Part shown: positions 22,501 through 32,847 of the stretch, one piece after another
Position numbering within the stretch: position 1 is the stretch's first letter
Layout of the letters: each line of letters starts with the position of its first letter
Program-made: the position numbers and the translations under genes
Assembly (NCBI GenBank): GCA_037355855.1
Contig: CM074761.1
Location: 558,001-622,000 of the forward strand
Reading direction: 5' to 3'
Origin: Pseudo-nitzschia pungens
Taxonomy: Eukaryota; Bacillariophyta; Bacillariophyceae; Bacillariales; Bacillariaceae
Length of the DNA: 64,000 nucleotides
The notes under the pieces: generated by a model
The model's input: the letters and a program-made list of their open reading frames with translations, nothing else
What the model was told of the DNA's origin: nothing
Database searches by the model: none

Positions 22501-24763
22501 AGCTGGGAACGACTGTTTTCGTATGATCAAACAGTTGAGGGATGAAAAAGAAAATTATTGCAATCAATTATCGGAGGCGCATACAAATATTGCACAGTCG
22601 AAGAAGACAATCAATCAATTGGAAGATTCTCTACGTTCTCTTCAAGGAGAGATGTCCGTTGCAGCAGAGAATCTCGCTGTAGCAAAGGTAACCCTTAAGA
22701 GGGAAGGGGAAAGTCATGAAGTGAACGAGACACTGGCACGCCTACAGCAGATTTGGAAGGAACTTGGTGCCGATTTTTCAGTCCGCGAAAATGCACAAAA
22801 ACGCATTGAATTTTGCCTCGAAGATACATGCTCTGACGTTCTGGACAATGCTACAACAATGAAAGAATCGACAACACAAGAGATTGAAAAACTTTCTCAT
22901 CGACTACAAATGATAACAGGAGCCCTAGGAATTTCCCGAAACAAAGACACCTTACCTAGTTCCGAGCCCTTGCTCCGAACATTGGCAGATCTCAAGCACA
23001 AACTGAATGACCTAGAAGTACCTTTTCGATTTGCATCTGCTAGGAGACGTAAGATAGTTGAAGACGTAAGAAATTTGACAGAGGCATTGGGTTTATCTAC
23101 GGCAGAGTTACACATTGATTTACAAATCCTTCTTCAAAACGAAAGCGACGACGCAGCGAAAACTGATGAAGGTCCACACTCTATCAAAAATAATGCGACA
23201 GATGAGGGAAAACCAATTTGTTACACACTACCGGTCAGGAGTCTTGAGACGAATTTCCTCACCAAGTGCGAAGGTCACATTTCAGAGTTGAGAGTTGCAA
23301 AGTCAGAAAAATTGTTAAGGGACAGGGAGCTTCAGCAAAGAGTTACTGAGCTTATCAGCGAAATGCATCTGAGTCGTACGCAGTCTTTAGATCTCATTCA
23401 AGGCTGGATCAAGACAAATGAGTCTAACCATATGACATGGTGGGATACCAAAATTGCAGAGGATATCCTTCAGGAAACACCTCAGACAAAACGCCTTGTG
23501 TCCTCGTCTCCTGGAAAGCTGTCACGACATCTCGCATTGGTTGCTAGAGCTTTGTCGACTTCAGCAGACTCACGACGATTGATATCTGAAGCATTGAGGT
23601 CAGTCATTGAGCATGCCCAGAAGACTCTTCTTGATATCGTCGGAAGAGAAATCGATGCAAGTGAAGCGTATACTGGATTCCATGATGCACTCTTTCGAAT
23701 GCCACCACTCTCTAAGGATTTGATCCTTTCATGCATATCTGAACAAGAGGCTTTGATTGAAGGTATTGAAGCAATGACTCACAGCGAAACGGAAGCATTA
23801 ACCGTTGTGTGGGAAGCCCTGAAGATCTCACAAAAAGATAGAAGGACCTTCTGGGAGATACTTGAAAAATCAGAATCAAGTGGGTGTTTGGGAGTAAAGC
23901 AAAGTGCTATTTTGTTAGAGAAGTTTTCTTGGAAAGCCGCAGCTCATGAAGCTTGGATGGTTGAGGCTGCCACGAGCGCCAGAAATTTCAATCGTATTTT
24001 AGAAAAGCGGCTGAAAAAACTTGAGGGGATCAACAATGAAGTAGAAAGACTAAGGTCGAAGCAAGATATGAAGAGTCAAATTTTGTCGCTTGATTCGGAA
24101 ATCCGCATAATGAACACCAAATTGTTGGAATTTGAGGAACTTCAATGCACAAAGCAAAGATTGCTTACTAAGAAAAATGGAGGTTCAGTGCTGCTAAAGG
24201 AAGAACGCTTTAGGAAGCAAATGAAAAGTAAATTTCTAGCGAATCTCAAACAGCTGGTAAATTTACTTCGATTTTGGGAAACCAAAGAAAAAACTCTTTT
24301 CGACGACTCGCTATTGAGCGAGGATGTACGTGAGCTGTTGAAGAAAGACCCAGATCAAATGGACAATTGGGTCGAAATGAGGACGAAGCTCATGCCTTTG
24401 AGGACCACCAAGGCTTCTGCTGCAAAGAAGAGATCACTTGAAGATTCAGGCTCTAGTCGTCGGCAGCGTACGGAGCAAGAAAACTCTCGCCCTGTTTCAA
24501 GACTGACACCTCCAAGAAAAAGAATGACCCCAACAATTGTCAGAAAGAGATCAACCATTACAAGTACAAAAGATGCCGACATGGCGGACAGTAGAATGGT
24601 GAAGGACATTAAGATTTCCGGATTCCGGCAAAGGGACGTCAACGTGAACCTTGAGGAACGACCGGTATCTCCAAAACTGAAAAAACGAAAGCAAGAAACA
24701 GCTGCTTTGCCTTTCGGTAGCATTCTAGCAGACACACCGACAAAATCCATAGATAATATGTAA
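19525..24763 (+). CDS. Kinesin-4 motor joined to a MAP65/PRC1/Ase1 domain
   Basis: Probable anaphase-midzone motor-bundler. Exon 1 is 19525-19785 and exon 2 starts at 19878; NAT joins IMAYGQTGSGKTFTMG, the P-loop. Switch I NHTSSRSHAVF, switch II DLAGSERMKKTG and the end of the motor (SETLSTLNYANRARNIR) are intact; neck and coiled coils follow to about 22010. There the frame ends in TGA (22017-22019), but coding resumes in the next frame, consistent with a 52-bp intron (21976-22027) or an indel. A further intron (22279-22363) leads to exon 22364-24763. From about 22730 the protein matches MAP65/PRC1: ETLARLQQIWKELGADFS, the spaced MITGALGIS and TELISEMHLS repeats, then a spectrin-like block with VLLKEERFRKQMKSKFLANL and LLRFWETKEKTLF. 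The tail is basic with Ser/Thr-Pro sites. Total is about 1,670 residues. Two adjacent genes is the alternative. Confidence 0.8.
19786..19877 (+). other. Kinesin intron 1
   Basis: A 92-bp intron with donor GTAGGT and acceptor TGTCCAG, phase 0. It interrupts the motor domain just before the P-loop; removal restores NAT-IMAYGQTG. Confidence 0.9.
22279..22363 (+). other. Intron joining kinesin tail to MAP65 part
   Basis: An 85-bp intron with donor GTACGA after GAG and pyrimidine-rich acceptor GCGTTTAG, phase 0. It joins FSKFVEAE to TERQNITDLLGRK and so links the coiled-coil tail upstream to the MAP65-like part downstream. Confidence 0.85.
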
Positions 24764-24866
24764 TGTAACACGTTTTATATTATCTGCTGTGCCGCCAGAC
24801 TCGATCATGTGTAGACACGAGTACTCAAAATCAATAAATGCCCATCAATGGGTTTGATTATGATAA

Positions 24867-26816
24867 TTATTTCTCGTCTTTTTTAAGCCACACCAAGATG
24901 ACACAGACATTATCAGCGGAACCCCTCTCCAGTGCTTCATGTGCAACAAATCTAGCCATTTTTCTCCTGCGAAATTCAGGCGTCAAAACTATCTTTCCTT
25001 TTTTCGTTTTGACACTCTGAGTAGGGCACTCCAACATCTCGTGCACAAAATCAACGACTTCTTGGCTCGTCATCACGTCCCAAAGACCATCGGATGCCAG
25101 CAACTGTTTTCAATATTGTAAAAAACGAATGGTGCAAAAGATCACATGAGTATGGTGGATTGAAAATAACAATTGACATAGTCTCAAAGAATTGAAATTA
25201 CATTGCGAGCAAACTGTACTTACGAAAAATTCATCGTCCTCCTCGACAGGCACACACCCTATTTCCGCTTCGCTCGAAACGACAGGCTTTGCAAACCTAT
25301 CTCCAATAGCTCTGGATAGCGAGAGATCTTTCACTCGATATATTTCTCCGTAAGGATCCCATTGGACATCTTCTCCCATCGATCGGATTCTGGCTTTCTC
25401 TCTCTCGTCGCTGGGCTTGTGATCCCTGGTGAGGTTGATTGCCTTTCGGCCTCTGCACAAGATGGCTCGACTGTCACCAATATTTGCCGAGACCAATGTC
25501 CTCTCTCCATTTTTGCCGACGTGTACAAGGACCACAACGGCTGTGCTCCCCTGGTATTCAAAGTGATCGTGTCGCATCGATTCTCGTTCGATACGTCTCA
25601 GTGCGCCCCGGATCGATGCAATGTGGCTGTCTATCGATGGGACAGACGGGGCGATTTTTTTGCCGGCACTTTCGGGCGGTCCGTTCTCATCGTCGTCGAC
25701 TTGCATGTCACCGAGAGCCGATCTCTGAGTTTCTTCGCTGTGCCGTTGGTAAAGCGCTTTGGAATAAAGCCTGTGAACGTGGTCTCGAAGCATGCCACTT
25801 ACACCACTTCCGCCGTGCCCATCGAAGACCGCAGCGAAATGACCCCCGTTAGCGATCGTGTATGTATCTTCCATAGTCCACCGGACGCCTTGTTCCGCAC
25901 TTTTCGACACCTGGATGTCAAGAGTATCATTCATAACGACAGCAAGATCGTGAATTATATTGTATTTTGGCAAGCAAGCAACAAGTGCGTGAATCAATCA
26001 AGAAAGATGCAGAATTGAACCAAGCAATGATTAGTTGCGAATCAGTTTGACCAACGAAACGACGAACGATTCCATTGAAACGAACATCGACCTCGCTCGC
26101 AAAAATGAAAACAAAATTGTCGTGATCGAGAAACAAAAATGTTTTCTCGAGAGAGCAACGTATAGATGGATCGGACCTACCTGATACGGATTGTTGGCAA
26201 TCGAATCTTCGTATCGTTGGACATCTTCTTTCGCTTGCGTCGAGGAAGAAGACGCCGCCGCCGCCACAGGCGCGGCCGATGCATCGGTGGAGGGTCCCCC
26301 ACTGCCGGAACCGCCACTTCCACCTCCGCCGCTGCCACCTCCTCCTCCGGTTCCTGTAACGGTGGTTTTGGGTAGAGTGGGAGTGGTGCTTGTCGTTGTG
26401 GTTGCACTTATCGGAGACGGTGTAGAAGCCGCAACAATGTTTAAGGATGATGCGGCCAATAGCGCGGCCGTAGATGCCAAGATGAAGTTTGCATTGCTTC
26501 CAGCTCCACTGTTGCTGTTGGTATTCTTCCCCGTAGAGCCAGCTATCAGCAAAGACTGGGCCGGGTGTAGATGGATGGCAGAAGCAGCGGTGCACAGGGA
26601 ACGACAGGACTTGGTGGAAGCGGATGTTGAGGAGGACGGCGATTGTCGCAGTGGTCCTCGTACTTTCGTTGCCGCAGTTGCAGATACCCCAAAGGAAGCA
26701 CTCGCGGTGCAAGAAGTCGACGAAGATGTGGACGTAATCGTCCTGCTATTGATTGCTCGACACGACGACGACAACAGCGCGGAACGCGTCGCCGTGCACG
26801 CCGCACACGATGCCAT
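24867..26816 (-). CDS. PP2C-family Ser/Thr protein phosphatase (PPM)
   Basis: A metal-dependent phosphatase. Exons are 26816-26181, 25910-25224 and 25103-24867, all phase 0, giving 519 residues. The N-terminal 210 residues are Ser/Thr/Ala/Gly-rich with a Gly-Ser run; the first 35 (MASCAACTATRSALLSSSCR onward) could be an organellar presequence. The catalytic domain starts at about residue 213. All PP2C motifs are visible: RWTMEDTY (222-229), FDGHGG (241-246) with a metal-binding Asp, GSTAVVVL, ANIGDSRAIL, LTRDHKPSDE, LSRAIGDRFAK, LASDGLWD and the final SADNVCVILV. Active-site residues look intact. It is convergent with the kinesin gene, only 103 bp between stop codons, so the 3' UTRs probably overlap. 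Confidence 0.93.
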
Positions 26817-28499
26817 TTTTCTTGGTTGAAATAAATCGGATGATTCGACCGAATAGATCTAACCGATTGGTGGTACCTTGTGATTGTTTCTTGGTTGCAA
26901 GTGTTGATTTTGAATGGTAAGTTATGTGCCGCGGATACTTTACCGACGTTTGCGAAAGATACCAAAAAAAGACCGTGAAGCTTATCACGGTCGGCGGCAA
27001 CTGTATGATTCTGATCAAATAATAATTTAGCGGCCGATATTGATTCTTCCTAGGAGCTCCTGCTGTCGACTCGATGATTTAATCGATCAGAAGCGCTATC
27101 GATGAATTCGTGTTGTGTTGTTGTGATGTTGATCGTCCGGAGAATTCGAGTCCAACAGTTGTTGCACGTCGATAGTTAAGATTTTGGTATGCAATGTTAT
27201 TGGAATACCGACTAAGGTAATATTACGAGTAAGTTTACCAACCCGTAGTTCCTCTGGAAGTATTACTAATTTACTTCTATTTGACAGAAGATGATACGAA
27301 TACACTTGTAGCTACCGGTAAGGTTATCACCAATCGAGGTGGAAGCTTTGACAGAAAGACGATCGCAGTCGTTCGGCAAGACGTGTCGAACGAAGGGTTT
27401 TTTGTGCACTAGCGATTGGCTTCTCCGCTCTGCGCATAACTCCGATTGGCTCGATGATTGCTCAGCTTTCGTCCAATCACGACAATGTCTTGACCCGAAC
27501 AGGTGTTTTTGTAGCCGGCCGTCGTACCGGCAGTTGCACATATCCTGAAATCTTCGTGATGTATTTGTATTTTGTACTGTATTTTCCTTTATGGCCAATG
27601 CAGTCACGAGGAATGGAGACACGATCATTCTTTGCGTCTGTTCTTTGTTGAGAGCCAAGCAAAGGAACATGTTCCAGTTCGTTCTTTTTCATCTTTCCTT
27701 CGGTTCGATCTTTACTTTCCTTTTGCTGTAAAAACCTTACTCGTACGAGGTATGTAACCTACGGTACATGTGTGGAGTAAGCGTAATGTGTCATAATACC
27801 TATGGTATCAAGCACTCGTATCTCAACATCACTCGAATTACAGTAAGGCTTTTTAAAAGGCTGCCTGGTAACCTTACTTGTTGATTGTAGTTACATCTTG
27901 CATACCGTAATGTATCGCTTGGTATCAAATAAATGGAATCCATCGACTCCATGAACTAATGTCAGAATAATGATCTATTTGTATTAGTTTGACTGTCATT
28001 GACTGCCTTATATTATGTACCTTTTTTGATTCATTCAGTCCCAGCCAGCAGCAGCTACTAGTACTACTAGGAGTTTCGTGACCTCTTACCAGCAACCTGT
28101 TCAACCAAAGCGTTGCTGCATAACGACTCGTTTTCTCTTTACTAGAACGTGGAGCGAGCATGGAATATAAATACGTACAACGTGCTGCAATGGTTCTCGA
28201 ACACTCAAAGTACTATTGATTGATTGTGCTGTATCAAGTCCTCGTAGCCTACTTGTCCTTGTCCTCCACTACGCAAGAACAAAGGCGATCCAAACAACAA
28301 GCACGAGAGCGTGCGATCGAGTGACCCCTGCTCACTGCTGCTGCGATGTAATTCCTATCACTAGTACTAGCATTACTATTACTAGTATTACTCGCATTAC
28401 TAATGAATGAATGACTGAATGAATGACTGAATGAATGACTGAATGAATGAAGGAAGGAATGACGAAAGGAAGGAAGGACCGAATGATTCGATGATTCGT
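26817..28499. other. Intergenic region, no supported gene
   Basis: About 1.7 kb upstream of the phosphatase and downstream of galactokinase. GTAAGGTTA/GTAATATTAC motifs occur at 27210-27330, 27730 and 27865. ACTAGTACTACTAG tracts lie at about 28058-28076 and 28360-28392. A tandem GAATGAATGACT array is at 28402-28447. Weak open frames have no domain. Confidence 0.5.
28402..28447. repeat. 12-bp tandem repeat GAATGAATGACT
   Basis: About four head-to-tail copies lie just beyond the 3' end of the galactokinase gene and grade into GGAAGGAAT-type sequence. Confidence 0.9.
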
Positions 28500-30110
28500 T
28501 CATTCCGCCACCAGGGGTTTGTGATCGGTGAACGACAACAGGTGCGCCCCCCTCGCCGGCAGGGTCACCACAAAGCACGGACAGTCGAGGCCCGTCGCGG
28601 CCTTGTACTCGGTTTGCATGTGTTCCACGAGTTCCCCGGAACGGTCCTCCGCCACCAGCGTCACCGTGCAGCCGCCAAAGCCGCCCCCGGTCAGCCGGCT
28701 CCCGTAGACACCGGGAAATTCCTGTGCGATGCCCACGAGAATGTCCACCTCCTCGCAGCTCACCTCGTAGTCGTCCCTCATGCTGGAATGGCTGGCGTTC
28801 ATGAGCGCACCGACGCTGGCCCAGTCGCCGGCCTCGAGGTCCTCCCTCGCCCGGAGGGTCCGCTCGTTCTCGGTGGCCACGTGCTTGGCCCGGAGGTAGC
28901 TCACGCGGTCGGAAAAGGCGTCCGATTCCAGGGCGGCCTCGACGTCCTCGGGGGTGGCGTCCCGCAGACTGGTGATATCGGGGTTGGTTTTTTGGAGCGC
29001 CTCCGTGGCGGCCTTGCACTGGGCCACCCGGACGGGATATTCCCCGCCCCCGATGCTGTGCTGGACGTTGGAGTTGGCCACCACCAGCACCGGCATGGGA
29101 TCCTCCGGGACCAGGGAGGTTTCCGCCATTTTGGTGGGGACAAAGTCGAGCGTCCGGCAGTCGATCAGCAGGAGGCCGCCGCTCCTGGCGGCGCTGCTGA
29201 TGGCCTGGTCCATGATGCCGCAGGGGGAGTGGCACCACTCGTTCTCGGCCTTTTGGCAGCGGAGGGCCCGAATCTTGGAGGGAGAAAAGACGGAATCGTC
29301 GTCGTCGTCGCCGTTTTTGTTCGGCTCCGACGAAAAGGCGTGGTCACCCAGGACCGCCTCGACGAACCGGGCCACGGCCACCTCCAGCGAGGCGCTGCTG
29401 GACAGGCCCGATCCCAGGGGGACGTCGCCGGAGATGCAGAATTCCAGTTCGAGCGCGGCGCCCTCCGGAAGGTCCGGGAGGTACTGAAAAACCGTTCCCA
29501 GCACGTAGGACGTCCATTCGACCGGTGGGGGGGGAACCGACGACGATTCGGAGCACTCCATCACCTCGAGCGACTCCGGGGTCAGGGCGCTGACAAAGCT
29601 CAGTTTGGCCCTTCGTTGGTTGTTGTCACTGCTACTGCCACTGCCACTGTCAACGATGATTCTGCCCCTGCCGTAGACGACGGTAGAGTAGTCAATGGCA
29701 AACGGAAGCACGAATCCACCGGTGTAATCCGTGTGTTCACCAATCAGATTGACCCGACCGGGGGCGACGGCAATGGCGCTGGTGGTAGTGGTGCCATCGG
29801 AATCGACGTTGGCGTCGACATCACCGAAATGCTTTTGAAACAGCGATTGGACCGTTTCGAGTTTGGAGTCCATTTTTGACAACGTCGGTTCGTTGTTTTC
29901 GGAGACGGATGAGAGCAGCACCGATCCGTTGGTCTCGGATGGTTGTGTCGTATCCAAGGCACGCGTGTGTATCTGTATCTGTTTGGTCAGTGGCTTTGCG
30001 AGGAAGGCTTCCGCAAAGAACAATTCGGTTGCCGTGGTCGTCGAGAACAGAAACAATAGGGCCGCTTCCAACAAGAAATAAGAATAGTGATAATGATACA
30101 ATCCGAGCAT
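28500..30110 (-). CDS. GALK: Galactokinase (GHMP family) with N-terminal signal-like extension
   Basis: It should phosphorylate galactose to galactose-1-phosphate with ATP, the first Leloir step. A single exon of 536 residues. GHMP landmarks are PGRVNLIGEHTDYTGG (about 117-132, the galactokinase signature), the ATP loop PLGSGLSSSASLEVA, CGIMDQAISSAARSG with the catalytic Asp, and GSRLTGGGFGGCTVTLV near the C-terminus. A second in-frame ATG at 29873 (residue 80, MDSKLETVQSLF) matches the usual cytosolic start. The 79-residue extension begins with a hydrophobic stretch (YFLLEAALLFLF) followed by FFAEAFLAKPLTK, resembling the A-x-A-F cleavage motif of diatom plastid presequences. The long form may therefore be plastid-directed or secreted, and the short form cytosolic. 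Specificity for galactose rather than GalNAc or arabinose is inferred from the signature. Confidence 0.92.
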   Translation of the reverse strand: MLGLYHYHYSYFLLEAALLFLFSTTTATELFFAEAFLAKPLTKQIQIHTRALDTTQPSETNGSVLLSSVSENNEPTLSKMDSKLETVQSLFQKHFGDVDANVDSDGTTTTSAIAVAPGRVNLIGEHTDYTGGFVLPFAIDYSTVVYGRGRIIVDSGSGSSSDNNQRRAKLSFVSALTPESLEVMECSESSSVPPPPVEWTSYVLGTVFQYLPDLPEGAALELEFCISGDVPLGSGLSSSASLEVAVARFVEAVLGDHAFSSEPNKNGDDDDDSVFSPSKIRALRCQKAENEWCHSPCGIMDQAISSAARSGGLLLIDCRTLDFVPTKMAETSLVPEDPMPVLVVANSNVQHSIGGGEYPVRVAQCKAATEALQKTNPDITSLRDATPEDVEAALESDAFSDRVSYLRAKHVATENERTLRAREDLEAGDWASVGALMNASHSSMRDDYEVSCEEVDILVGIAQEFPGVYGSRLTGGGFGGCTVTLVAEDRSGELVEHMQTEYKAATGLDCPCFVVTLPARGAHLLSFTDHKPLVAE

Positions 30111-31355
30111 TCGTCAAGTCAAGGGATGGTGGGAGGGTGCACGGCAGAGTTTGTTTGTGTGCCCCGAATGGTCCAGCTGCTACGATGACCTGTATATTGC
30201 TGTATGTGCTCGCAAAGGCACTCGGAGTCCTACTACTTATGGTAATTACTCTTTATCCAGTTGTGAGTAACCTTAATGTACACGTACAGTAGCTTTTGCC
30301 GATTCCCGATGAGGCGGGAGACATGCGGTGAGACGATCGCTTAAGGATTCCAAATAACTTACTGTAAGGTCACCTAGAACCGCGTGAACTCGTGACAACT
30401 CGGCACCATGAAAAAAGATCCATCATGTTGTGTGCCATCTTGTTGTACAAGTAAGGTTACCTTAGGTCCTAGTCATACCAAATACCGGTATCTTACGTGC
30501 GTATCCCGACTAAGTATGCAATTTGAGCATAGTATGTATCATAGGAACGAATCAAAAGAACCTGGATATAAGAATGTCGGAAAACCCCGGATGTAGAACT
30601 AAGGTTACGTAGAACTACGGTATGTGTTTAAAAAAACCCGGATGTATAAGTGTTTAAAAAATCCGGATGTATAAGTATAAGTGTAAAAAAACCCGGATGT
30701 AGAACTATAAGTGGTAAAAAAACCCGGATGTACTAAGTATAAGTGTTCAAAAAACCCGGATGTACAACTATAAGTGTTCAAAAAACCCGGATGTACAACT
30801 ATAAGTGTTCAAAAAACCCGGATGTACAACTATAAGTGTTCAAAAAATCCGGATGTATAAGTATAAGTGTTCAAAAATCCGGATGTACAACTATAAGTGT
30901 TCAAAAAACCCGGATGTACAACTATAAGTGTTCAAAAAACCCGGATGTATAAGTGTTAAAAATTCCGGATATATAACTCCAAAAAACCCGGATGTATAGG
31001 CATAAGTGTCCAAAAAACCCGGATGTACGGATTGATCAAACTGGAGTACTGTTTGGGATTCAGTTACGTTTTCTACGTAGGTATAACTCATATGAAGTCT
31101 AATATTCCGTCAAGTAAGTTAACCTTAAGCCTTATTTATGAAGTAAGTAATCTTATTCGATGCTGAGATTGATTGAGATTCTTCGAAACCCATCTGAAAA
31201 TTCTGCAAGCCTGGAGTCTGGAGCAGTATCAACCGTCGAAGTATTTCTTGAGGTAATGGCAATGCGTTGCACGAAACCTTGCCCGCAGCACTGCATTCCC
31301 TTCCATTCAGAAACGAAACCCAAGGCAACCGGTCGAACCGCAACAATCGAATACC
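30111..31355. repeat. Intergenic region dominated by a 31-bp satellite
   Basis: It lies between the galactokinase start (-) and the acidic protein start (+). Its centre is the tandem array described separately (30560-31035). GTAAGGTTAC motifs flank the array at about 30265, 30350, 30450, 30600 and 31105. No coding region is supported. Confidence 0.7.
30560..31035. repeat. Tandem array of an approximately 31-bp unit
   Basis: About 15-16 imperfect head-to-tail copies. Each has an A-run followed by CCCGGATGTA, then a variable part (TATAAGTA or CAACTATAAG) and AGTGTTC. Central copies (about 30745-30930) are nearly identical; edge copies are shortened to 20-25 bp or diverged. There is no unique spacer between units, so it is a satellite or minisatellite, not a CRISPR array. 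Confidence 0.95.
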
Positions 31356-32847
31356 ATGGCAACGACGACGAGATCGGCGCTCGCTTCCGCAGGAGCAGGA
31401 GCAGCGGCAATGGCACCCCGAGAGCAAGAGGAGGCGGAGACCAACTGGGCAGAGGAAGCTGCCGCCGCCTCCGCCTCCGCCTCTGAACGTCCCGTGGCAT
31501 CCGCTCTGGACGATGCCAATGAGGGAACACGAGACGACGACGACGATGACGATGACGAAGAACAGGATGACGACGACGACTGGGTCAACGACCCATTTGA
31601 CGATGTTGAAGATGTTGACGATGTTGATGATGTTGATGCTAATGATGTTAATGATGTTTATGATGATGATCATCATCATCTTAATCTCCATGGTATTGCT
31701 GCTGCTGCTGCCGCTGCTGCCGATGATGATGACGATGACGATCCCCACCACAACGGGGAGGACGAAGTGTTGCCAAACGCATTCCACGACGCGGCGAACG
31801 AAGCCCGGAACCACCGTCGCGCGCCGTGGATACTGCGGGTCGCCATCCCGAACGAGAACCGCAGCGACGACGATCGAGAGCGAGCCACCGCGAGCATCTA
31901 CGTCGATGCCCGGAATGACCGCCGAACGACTGGGCAGGTGCGTCGTTCAAGCGGTGTCATACTCGTCGTCGTCGTCCTACTCGTCGTCCTACTCGTCGTC
32001 TCCAGGAGGTGCACACTACGAAAGAGACCTTTTCGACTACCACGATGGACCGTCGTTTCCTGCTCGAAGCGGCGGATCCGGATCCTTTTGGAGGGGCACC
32101 AACAACAATACGTACGCGAACACGAACGCAACCAGCAGCAGCATCCCCATTGTGGGTCTGTTTGGAAACCACGACGGCGTCTTTTATTCCCTGGAATGCA
32201 TTCTTTCGATGAAGCCTACGGACGGTGAGCGCCGCGTCTTTTGCGTGCAAAAGCCCTCCCCTCCTCTCGTTGCGGCGACACCCAACCAAACCGATGAAAA
32301 CGAAACCAACGACACCAACGAAGGCATCGACGGCCGATGGGGTGTTGCGGCCCGGGTTGGCGCGCTCGTTGCGCTCGCGCTGTGGGTGTCGGTACTGGTG
32401 TCGATGTCTGTGTCCATGTCGATCTGGCGCGATGCGAGGCACGCGATCGGGCACAACACCATCCATGGCGGCATCCTCCACCCCTGGAACGACTACCTGC
32501 GCTCGGCAACGGCTTCGCTCCTCGGGATGGTCCCCCGCGACCTGCCCTCGGCGTGGAAACTGCTGTCGCTGGTCCTGGACTGGCCCGCCCGGGAAGTCTA
32601 TCGCTACGGTCCCTCGTTTGTGGGCTGGGAGGGGAGGGACCTGGTCGATATTTGCGCCCAACTCCACCGGAAGAATTACTACTTTGCGGTTGGCTACGGA
32701 GTCGACTACGGAGTCAACTACGACTACGACCCCCGAAACGACCGCGAGTACTGGAAGCAGCACCTCGGCGCGTGCGAGACCGTTTACCGAATGAAGGAAG
32801 AGAGTTTCGTCAGGCTCTGCCGGCCCTCTCTGGTACCTTCGGGGTGA
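31356..32847 (+). CDS. Unrecognised acidic membrane protein
   Basis: ATG 31356 has a good eukaryotic context (ACCATGGC). Exon 1 encodes an Ala/Ser segment, long Asp/Glu runs, a His/Leu patch and a more ordered stretch (RRAPWILRVAIPNENRSDD, ASIYVDARNDRRTTG). The frame then shifts. A 52-bp intron at 31954-32005, with a pyrimidine-rich TCCAG end, joins it in phase to GAHYERDLFDYHDGPSFP. The second part holds IVGLFGNHDGVFYSLECILS, one transmembrane helix (VGALVALALWVSVLVSMS) and an aromatic C-terminal domain (WNDYLRSATASLLGMVPRDL to EYWKQHLGACETVYRMKEES), giving about 479 residues. I do not recognise the family. A GTGCGT donor at 31938 is an alternative, and a coding-like frame continues past 32847 in another phase, so the 3' end is also uncertain. 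Confidence 0.5.

Noticed and set aside
28443..29879. 478-codon plus-strand frame
   Set aside because: Antisense to the intact galactokinase; GC-rich codons leave this strand open by chance.
30560..31035. CRISPR-like array
   Set aside because: Units abut with no unique spacers, unit length drifts, and the DNA is clearly eukaryotic. It is a satellite.
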